Positions 58,051 through 64,000 of a stretch of DNA of 64,000 bases are shown here, in pieces (position 1 is the first letter of the stretch; every line of letters starts with the position of its first letter). The DNA comes from CAZAPO01 sp044841755. Lineage in GTDB: Bacteria; Bacteroidota; Bacteroidia; Flavobacteriales; Flavobacteriaceae. A program made the position numbers and the translations under genes. The DNA lies in assembly GCA_044841755.1 (NCBI GenBank), contig JAXOFM010000007.1, positions 1-64,000 on the forward strand, in the 5' to 3' direction. The notes below the pieces were generated by a model. The model was given only the letters and a program-made list of their open reading frames with translations. It did no database searches and was not told the origin of the DNA.

Positions 58051-60900
58051 TCAAGCCTCGATAAAATCCTCGATTGGAGCACATGAACAGATCAAGTTTC
58101 TGTCTCCATAAGCATCATCAACACGTCTTACACTTGGCCAGAATTTGTTATCTCTAATATAATATAGTGGAAATGCAGCTTCTTGTCTAGAATAAGGAAG
58201 ATCCCATTCATTTCCTGTAAGCATGCTCATCGTGTGAGGTGCATTTTTAAGCAAGTTGTTTGGGTTATCCTTTGAGCAATTATCTATTTCATTTTTAATA
58301 GAAATCATAGCATCACAAAAACGATCTAATTCTTCTTTGCTTTCACTTTCTGTTGGCTCTATCATTAAGGTTCCAGCTACTGGAAATGAAACTGTTGGTG
58401 CATGGAAACCATAGTCCATTAGGCGTTTAGCAATATCACCAACTTCTACACCATGTTCTTTAAATGGACGACAATCAATAATCATTTCGTGAGCAGCTCT
58501 TCCACGTTCACCAGAATACAAGGTGTCAAAATGACCTTCCAATCTTTGTTTTAAATAGTTTGCATTAAGAATAGCAATCCTTGTAGATTCTGTTAAACCT
58601 TCGGCGCCTAACATGCATATGTAACCATATGAAATTAGACAAGCCAATGCAGAACCATAGGGAGCGGCAGATATAGCTGTTATAGCTTGATCACCGCCAA
58701 CTTCATAAACAGGGTTTCCTGGTAAGAAAGGAACAAGTTGTTCTGCAACACATATTGGTCCAACTCCAGGTCCGCCACCACCATGAGGTATGGCGAAAGT
58801 TTTATGTAAATTTAAGTGACAAACGTCTGCTCCAATACTTCCTGGATTGGTCAAGCCAACTTGAGCGTTCATGTTGGCACCATCCATATAAACTTGTCCG
58901 CCATTGTCGTGAATGATTTGTGTGATCTCTTTAATAGCCGATTCATATACTCCATGAGTAGATGGGTAAGTTACCATTAAAGAAGACAGGTTGTCTTTAT
59001 GTAATTCAGCTTTTTCACGAAGATCGTCAACATCAATGTTTCCTTCTTCAGTTGACTTAGTAACTACTACTTTCATTCCAGCCATAACTGCACTTGCAGG
59101 ATTGGTTCCATGAGCAGAAGAAGGAATTAAGCAAATATTTCTATGTCCTTCACCTCTTGATTCATGATAAGCTTTTATAACCATTAAACCAGCAAATTCA
59201 CCTTGAGCACCTGAGTTTGGTTGTAATGAAGTTCCTGCAAAACCTGTTATTTCAGTTAATTGATCTTCTAACTTAGTTAAGGCAGTTAAATAACCTTCAA
59301 CTTGATCTTTAGGTGCAAAAGGATGAATATTTCCCCAGTTAGCCCAACTTAAAGGCAGCATTTCTGCGGCTGCGTTTAATTTCATGGTGCATGACCCAAG
59401 TGAAATCATTGAGTGATTTAAAGACAAATCTTTTCGTTCTAAAGATTTGATATATCTCATCAATTCAGTTTCTGAATGATAACGATTAAAGACATCTTCT
59501 TCCATGAATGAAGAAGTTCTTTTAACATCATCAAGAATTGCGTTTCCTTCAGAAATATTTTGAATAGTTATGGCATCTTTTCCAGTGACTTCAGCAAAAA
59601 TTGCAACAACATCATTCAAGTCTTTTAATGAAGTCGTTTCATTTATAGAAATTGAAACAGTTTCATTATCTGGATAATAAAAGTTGCACTCGTTTGCCTC
59701 TGCAATTGGACGAACTTTAGAAGCATCAACTTTAACTTGTATTGTATCAAAATACGAATTATTAGTTTGGTATAAACCAAGTTGCTCTAAAGCATCTGCC
59801 AATGTAACAGTTGCGTTATGGACCTTATTAGCAACATAAGTCAATCCTTTAGGGCCATGATAAACAGCATACATTCCCGCCATAACTGCTAATAAAACTT
59901 GAGCAGTACAAATATTTGAAGTTGCTCTATCACGTTTAATATGCTGTTCACGTGTCTGAAGTGCCATACGCAAAGCACGACCACCAGAAGCATCTTTTGT
60001 AACGCCAATAATACGTCCAGGAATATTACGTTTATAAGCTTCTTTGGTGGCAAAATATGCAGCATGAGGACCACCATAACCCATAGGGATTCCAAAACGT
60101 TGTGTTGTGCCTACAACTACATCTGCCCCAAAATTACCTGGAGCTTCTAGTTTTACTAAGCTTAAAATATCTGCAGCTACTGCTACTTTTATTTGAGCTT
60201 CATTAGCTTTTGAAATAAATGAAGCAATATCATGAACTTGTCCTGATTTTCCTGGATATTGGATAATGGCTCCAAAGAAATCTGATGAGAACTCAAAAGT
60301 TTCATGATTACCAATTACTAATTCAATGCCTAAAGGAATGGCTCTTGTTTTTAGAATTGAAAGTGTTTGTGGTAGTACTTCATCTGAAACAAAGAATTTT
60401 ACAACATTAGCTTTCTTTTGTGCTCTTTCCCTAACAGCAAATAGTAATGCCATAGCTTCTGCAGCAGCTGTTCCTTCATCTAAAAGCGAGGCATTGGCAA
60501 TTTCCATTCCTGTAAGATCCATTACCATAGTTTGATAATTCAATAACGCTTCCAATCGCCCTTGAGCTATTTCGGCTTGATAAGGAGTATAAGCAGTATA
60601 CCAACCTGGATTCTCTAGAATGTTTCTTTGAATAACAGCTGGAAGGTTTGAAGGATGATATCCTAATCCTATATAAGATCTAAATACTTTGTTTTTAGCA
60701 GCTAAACCATACATATGTTCTAGGTATTCTTGTTCGCTCATGGCAGGAGCTAGATCTAGCTCTTCTTTTAAACGAATATTATCTGGAATAGTTTCAAAAA
60801 TTAATTGCTCTATTGAGTCAGCTCCAATGGTATTAAGCATCTCTTTATGATCCGATTTTCTTGGACCAATATGACGCAATGCAAACACATCTGTATTCAT
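58051..60900 (-). CDS. gcvP: glycine dehydrogenase (decarboxylating), P-protein
   Basis: 949 residues, the fused full-length P-protein (N- and C-terminal halves in one chain). PLP Lys700 lies in HLNLHKTFAIPHGGGG, the C-half signature; the N-half retains GYHPSNLPAVIQRN and YTPYQAEIAQGRLE. It carries out the decarboxylating first step of the glycine cleavage system, with lipoyl H-protein as partner; gcvH and gcvT are not near. A single-gene unit by its own promoter and terminator. Confidence 0.97.
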   Translation of the reverse strand: MNTDVFALRHIGPRKSDHKEMLNTIGADSIEQLIFETIPDNIRLKEELDLAPAMSEQEYLEHMYGLAAKNKVFRSYIGLGYHPSNLPAVIQRNILENPGWYTAYTPYQAEIAQGRLEALLNYQTMVMDLTGMEIANASLLDEGTAAAEAMALLFAVRERAQKKANVVKFFVSDEVLPQTLSILKTRAIPLGIELVIGNHETFEFSSDFFGAIIQYPGKSGQVHDIASFISKANEAQIKVAVAADILSLVKLEAPGNFGADVVVGTTQRFGIPMGYGGPHAAYFATKEAYKRNIPGRIIGVTKDASGGRALRMALQTREQHIKRDRATSNICTAQVLLAVMAGMYAVYHGPKGLTYVANKVHNATVTLADALEQLGLYQTNNSYFDTIQVKVDASKVRPIAEANECNFYYPDNETVSISINETTSLKDLNDVVAIFAEVTGKDAITIQNISEGNAILDDVKRTSSFMEEDVFNRYHSETELMRYIKSLERKDLSLNHSMISLGSCTMKLNAAAEMLPLSWANWGNIHPFAPKDQVEGYLTALTKLEDQLTEITGFAGTSLQPNSGAQGEFAGLMVIKAYHESRGEGHRNICLIPSSAHGTNPASAVMAGMKVVVTKSTEEGNIDVDDLREKAELHKDNLSSLMVTYPSTHGVYESAIKEITQIIHDNGGQVYMDGANMNAQVGLTNPGSIGADVCHLNLHKTFAIPHGGGGPGVGPICVAEQLVPFLPGNPVYEVGGDQAITAISAAPYGSALACLISYGYICMLGAEGLTESTRIAILNANYLKQRLEGHFDTLYSGERGRAAHEMIIDCRPFKEHGVEVGDIAKRLMDYGFHAPTVSFPVAGTLMIEPTESESKEELDRFCDAMISIKNEIDNCSKDNPNNLLKNAPHTMSMLTGNEWDLPYSRQEAAFPLYYIRDNKFWPSVRRVDDAYGDRNLICSCAPIEDFIEA

Positions 60901-60925
60901 AGGTGAAAGGTTGTAATTTAATCAA

Positions 60926-60933
60926 CAAAATTA
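60926..60933 (-). promoter_or_regulatory. -7 promoter element for gcvP
   Basis: CAAAATTA reads TAATTTTG on the minus strand, matching TAnnTTTG, 25 bp before the gcvP ATG. No glycine riboswitch was recognised in the 119-bp gap. Confidence 0.5.
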
Positions 60934-61007
60934 CATAATTATTCATGTTTAATATGCACTTTACCTGAAAGTTTTTCACGAATTAATTGCCTTATTAACA
61001 GTTTACC

Positions 61008-61015
61008 TAACTTTG
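61008..61015 (+). promoter_or_regulatory. -7 promoter element, leaderless start for the UbiA-like gene
   Basis: TAACTTTG matches TAnnTTTG and ends 4 bp before the ATG at 61020. An ATTG-like -33 element lies 18 bp upstream. Confidence 0.5.
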
Positions 61016-61019
61016 TTTT

Positions 61020-61844
61020 ATGAAATTCTTAAAAAGGGTATTTGATTTTTACATAAACAGTAGTATTCATGTAGCTTTGGCTGTTTGTAGTTTAGTCTGG
61101 ATTACCTTATTGGAATTTGACCAAGAAGCTAATTTTAAACTTCTTCTTTTTGTGTTTTTTGCAACAGTTACTGGCTATAATTTTGTTAAGTATTTTGGGT
61201 TGGCTAAATTTCATCACAGAAGTTTGGCCACATGGTTAAAATACATTCAAATTTTTAGTTTTCTCTGTTTTTTAGGGCTTACATATTTTACATTTCAACT
61301 TAATATAAAAACCTTATATGTTTTAGTTGGTTTGGGTATTATTACTTTTTTTTATGCGATTCCTTTTTTGCCTAAAAAGTACTTATTGAATAAAGGAAAT
61401 CTTAGGGCAATTAGTGGATTGAAAATATATGTGATAGCTTTTGTTTGGGCAATTACTACCGTTATTATTCCCTTGGTTGAAAGTGATCATCAAATTGTTA
61501 ATGATGTTTTAATAACAGCATTACAGCGTTTTATATTTGTTTTGGTAGTCATGCTTCCATTTGAAATTCGTGATATGCGATATGATAGTCTAAAATTATC
61601 AACTATACCACAGCGTATTGGAATACGAAAAACAAAGGCTATTGGAACGATTTTAGCATTTCAAATCCTATTATTAGAATTGTTTAAAGACAACTTGAAT
61701 TTAAATCAGTTTTTGGTATTGGCAGTAGTAGTTTTACTAACAATTATGCTACTCGTTTTTAGCAAAGTGAATCAAAAAAATTATTACAGTTCGTTTTGGG
61801 TTGAAGGAATACCTGTAATCTGGTTAGGGCTCAGTCTAGTTTAG
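61020..61844 (+). CDS. UbiA-like membrane protein
   Basis: 274 residues with about eight membrane helices. Similar to UbiA prenyltransferases in overall build. The second Asp motif is present as RDMRYD (D-x3-D), but the first N-x3-D-x3-D motif is degenerate (YNFVKYFGLAK). It may be a divergent or inactive prenyltransferase or a bacterioruberin-type relative. No isoprenoid genes are adjacent. It ends one base before the stop of the convergent zinc-motif gene. Confidence 0.65.
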   Translation: MKFLKRVFDFYINSSIHVALAVCSLVWITLLEFDQEANFKLLLFVFFATVTGYNFVKYFGLAKFHHRSLATWLKYIQIFSFLCFLGLTYFTFQLNIKTLYVLVGLGIITFFYAIPFLPKKYLLNKGNLRAISGLKIYVIAFVWAITTVIIPLVESDHQIVNDVLITALQRFIFVLVVMLPFEIRDMRYDSLKLSTIPQRIGIRKTKAIGTILAFQILLLELFKDNLNLNQFLVLAVVVLLTIMLLVFSKVNQKNYYSSFWVEGIPVIWLGLSLV

Positions 61845-62105
61845 TTAATTTTGGTTTTGAAGCTCTTTTTTGATGCAGTCTTTCATTACTTCCTTTTCAT
61901 TTGAGGTCAAACAATCAACCTCTTCTTTATTGGTAAGCTTTGTGAGTTTTTGATTGTTCTTGGTATATTCTCGACAAGCTCTACAATAAATAAGATGAAT
62001 GTTTAGCTTCACTTTATCCCAAAAAGAGGCTTCTTTATATTGACTTTTATCACAGGTATGACCTGCTTCTTCACAAGCAATAAATATGCTTTTCTTTTTA
62101 CTCAT
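61845..62105 (-). CDS. small zinc-motif protein, candidate anti-sigma factor
   Basis: 86 residues, no membrane helix. H-x3-C-x2-C (HLIYCRAC, about 37-44) is the zinc-binding anti-sigma (ZAS) signature; further cysteines occur at CEEAGHTC and VDC. It starts 9 bp after the ECF sigma factor gene stop, the usual place for a cognate anti-sigma factor. Unlike most ZAS proteins it has no membrane anchor, so a soluble redox- or zinc-responsive regulator is possible. Inference only. Confidence 0.6.
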   Translation of the reverse strand: MSKKKSIFIACEEAGHTCDKSQYKEASFWDKVKLNIHLIYCRACREYTKNNQKLTKLTNKEEVDCLTSNEKEVMKDCIKKELQNQN

Positions 62106-62114
62106 CGCACAAAA

Positions 62115-62669
62115 TTATAACCAATTTTCCTTTAAACAAGAAGCCAAAGCAGTTCTTGCTCTATGAATAATAACCCAAAGGTTAGACGCTGTTATATTTA
62201 ATTCATTACAGATAGCCTCTGTTTCATAATTAAGTAAAGTCTTCATTTTAAAAACTTCGGCTTGTTTTTCCGGTAACTTAGACAAGCATTCATGTATTGC
62301 TAAACCAAGTTCGGTATTTTCTATGTTGTCTTCTGCAGTCTTGTCAAAAGGATCTGCAACTCTTTGTTCTAACCAATTACCTTCGTCTTCACTATCATAA
62401 GAGAAATTCATCTTTACTTCAGCTTGCCCTTTTTTAGAATTTATCTTACGATAATAATCAATAATCTTTCTTTTTAAAATAGAAACAAGCCATGTACGCT
62501 CGCTCGCTTCACCTTTAAAATTCTTCATCGATTTTAAACCAGCAACAAACGCATCTTGAACCAAATCTTGAGCAGTCTCTCTATCTCTTACTCTACTAAT
62601 AGTGTAATTAAATAGATAGTCTGCGTAACTATCGATCCACTTGTTCGGATTTATTTTATGACCTGACAT
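62115..62669 (-). CDS. ECF-type RNA polymerase sigma factor
   Basis: 184 residues. Sigma region 2 is clear: YLFNYTISRVRDRETAQDLVQDAFVAGLKSM, then ERTWLVSILKRKIIDYYRK. Region 4 is LGLAIHECLSKLPEKQAEVFKMK followed by ITASNLWVIIHRARTAL. Regions 1 and 3 are absent, as in ECF factors. It lies 9 bp upstream of the small zinc-motif gene. A -7 element (62693-62700 on the minus strand) precedes it. Confidence 0.92.
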   Translation of the reverse strand: MSGHKINPNKWIDSYADYLFNYTISRVRDRETAQDLVQDAFVAGLKSMKNFKGEASERTWLVSILKRKIIDYYRKINSKKGQAEVKMNFSYDSEDEGNWLEQRVADPFDKTAEDNIENTELGLAIHECLSKLPEKQAEVFKMKTLLNYETEAICNELNITASNLWVIIHRARTALASCLKENWL

Positions 62670-62692
62670 TGATGGTTAAAATCTTGCTCTCT

Positions 62693-62700
62693 CAAAAATA
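62693..62700 (-). promoter_or_regulatory. -7 promoter element for the sigma factor gene
   Basis: CAAAAATA reads TATTTTTG on the minus strand, matching TAnnTTTG, 23 bp before the ATG at 62669. Confidence 0.5.
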
Positions 62701-62768
62701 GTATAAAAAGATTATTGTGCAAGATTTCGTTGTTAGATTAAGTTTATGGGTTATAAAGTGGATTTATG

Positions 62769-64000
62769 TTACTTCAACAACCCAGCTCTTTTTAATAGAG
62801 CCTCTGGTTTTGGTTCTTGACCTCTAAAGCGTTTATAAAGTGTCATTGGGTCTTCAGTACCACCTTTACTTAATACATTCTCTTTAAATTTATCAGCAAT
62901 ATCCTTATTGAAAATTCCTTCTTCTTTAAAGTATTCAAAAGCATCAGCATCTAATACTTCTGCCCACTTATAGCTGTAATACCCCGAAGAATATCCGCCT
63001 TGAAAAATATGAGCAAAGGCTGTACTCATACAGTTTTCCTTTACAGATGGATACAATTGTGTTTCAGAAAATGCTTTGGTTTCATATTCCTTAACTGAAA
63101 CAATATTTTCAGGATTACTGTTTGCATGCCAGCTCATGTCAAGAAGACCAAAACTCAATTGCCTTAAGGTCTGCATGCCTTCATGAAAAGTGGCTGAAGC
63201 TTTAATCTTTTCAATTAACTCCATTGGGATTACCTCACCAGTTTCGTAATGCGTAGCAAAAAGCTCTAATGCTTCTTTTTCATAACACCAGTTTTCAAGC
63301 ACCTGACTTGGCAGTTCCACAAAATCCCAATAAACACTTGTTCCTGATAATCCAGGATAAGTAGTATTGGCAAGCATACCATGAAGTGCATGCCCGAATT
63401 CATGAAATAAAGTAGTAACCTCATTAAACGTTAACAAGGAAGGTTTACTCTTTGTAGGTTTTGTGAAGTTACATACAATAGAAACATGAGGTCTTTCATT
63501 GATGTTACTTTGCACGTATTGTGATTTAAATGAGGTCATCCACGCTCCGTTACGCTTTCCTGATCTAGGGAAGAAATCGGCATAAAAGATCGATACAAAT
63601 TCACCCTTGCGGTTAGTTACTTTATAGGTTAAAACATCTTCATGATATTTATCAATCGAATCTATTTCTTGAAATTGAAGGTCGAACAATTTATTTGCAA
63701 TTATAAAAACACCTTTAATAACATTTTCTAATTTGAAATAAGGCTTCAACTTTTCATTATCAAGATCAAAAAGTTTTTTCTTTAATTTTTCAGAGTAATA
63801 AGCAGAATCCCATTTCTGTAATTGATCAATTCCATCAAGCTCTTTGGCAAAACTTTCAAGATTTTGAAACTCTTTTTTTGCAGCAGGTTTAGCTTTTTCT
63901 AACAATTCATTTAAAAATTTATCAACTTTATCAGGAGACTTTGCCATTCGCTCTTCAAGCACAAAATGAGCATGTGTGTCATAATCTAAGAGATCAGCAC
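62769..64000 (-). CDS. M3 family oligopeptidase / peptidyl-dipeptidase, N-terminus cut off by window edge
   Basis: The frame stays open from 63962 to the right edge (translation reads DYDTHAHFVLEERMAKS), so the gene continues beyond 64000. The catalytic M3 domain is present: zinc motif TLFHEFGHALHG, then VELPSQVLENW with the third zinc ligand Glu, and HIFQGGYSSGYYSYKWAEVLDADAF near the end. It fits Dcp/OpdA-type M3 peptidases of about 680-700 residues, with roughly 410 visible. It is probably a cytoplasmic or periplasmic peptide-degrading enzyme; a leader, if any, is outside the window. Confidence 0.92.
   Translation of the reverse strand, partial: ADLLDYDTHAHFVLEERMAKSPDKVDKFLNELLEKAKPAAKKEFQNLESFAKELDGIDQLQKWDSAYYSEKLKKKLFDLDNEKLKPYFKLENVIKGVFIIANKLFDLQFQEIDSIDKYHEDVLTYKVTNRKGEFVSIFYADFFPRSGKRNGAWMTSFKSQYVQSNINERPHVSIVCNFTKPTKSKPSLLTFNEVTTLFHEFGHALHGMLANTTYPGLSGTSVYWDFVELPSQVLENWCYEKEALELFATHYETGEVIPMELIEKIKASATFHEGMQTLRQLSFGLLDMSWHANSNPENIVSVKEYETKAFSETQLYPSVKENCMSTAFAHIFQGGYSSGYYSYKWAEVLDADAFEYFKEEGIFNKDIADKFKENVLSKGGTEDPMTLYKRFRGQEPKPEALLKRAGLLK

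Noticed and set aside
60901..61019. Glycine riboswitch upstream of gcvP
   Set aside because: The gap is only 119 bp and contains two promoter elements; no riboswitch core was recognised.

Overview
The window looks like chromosomal DNA of a marine flavobacterium (Bacteroidota, family Flavobacteriaceae). The evidence is AT-rich DNA, Bacteroidota -7 promoter elements (TAnnTTTG), many short-leader lipoproteins, type IX secretion (T9SS) C-terminal sorting domains, and typical flavobacterial genes (GSCFA protein, LemA/TPM cassette, long aromatic amino acid hydroxylase). Genus cannot be fixed from the sequence alone. No phage, insertion sequence or CRISPR array was seen.

1-14326: the downstream part of a laminarin (beta-1,3/1,6-glucan) utilisation locus. 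A truncated surface glycan-binding protein is followed, almost gapless, by a GH16 lipoprotein laminarinase, a cytoplasmic GH149-type beta-1,3-glucan phosphorylase, a GH17 lipoprotein, a GH30 lipoprotein (probable beta-1,6 debranching), a sugar symporter fused to a GH17 domain, and a free cytoplasmic GH17. Then come two T9SS-secreted proteins: one non-catalytic with two binding-like domains, and a multidomain GH16. Surface enzymes would cut and debranch laminarin, the symporter would import oligosaccharides, and internal GH17 and phosphorylase would release glucose and glucose-1-phosphate. SusC/SusD are presumably left of the window.

14404-19697: an exported ADP-ribosylglycohydrolase-like lipoprotein overlapping an exported EEP-family hydrolase, a divergent PhyH-type dioxygenase, and a fused gluconokinase/6-phosphogluconate dehydrogenase.

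19924-34330: a large BNR-repeat secreted protein, a CAP-domain lipoprotein, an NAD-linked formate dehydrogenase operon (fdhD, a NuoE-NuoF fusion, catalytic subunit), and a tightly packed operon of exported enzymes (amidohydrolase, sulfatase, S13 carboxypeptidase, EEP hydrolase).

34400-47547: mostly housekeeping genes: a SpoU methyltransferase, era, der, a TonB-dependent outer-membrane protein, a TPM/TPM/LemA cassette, a MerR regulator, an M23 endopeptidase, alaS and a GSCFA protein.

47548-48065 is a gene-free 518-bp stretch with three hairpins; the last is a strong terminator with a competing upstream stem, so it may hold a small RNA.

48066-64000: a Tat-exported HisC-like aminotransferase, rhodanese, PLP ammonia-lyase, enoyl-CoA hydratase-like protein, phenylalanine hydroxylase, bestrophin, zinc alcohol dehydrogenase, tRNA-Thr(UGU), a KASIII/methyltransferase/GT2 cluster, gcvP, a UbiA-like membrane protein, an ECF sigma factor with a small zinc-motif partner, and a truncated M3 peptidase.
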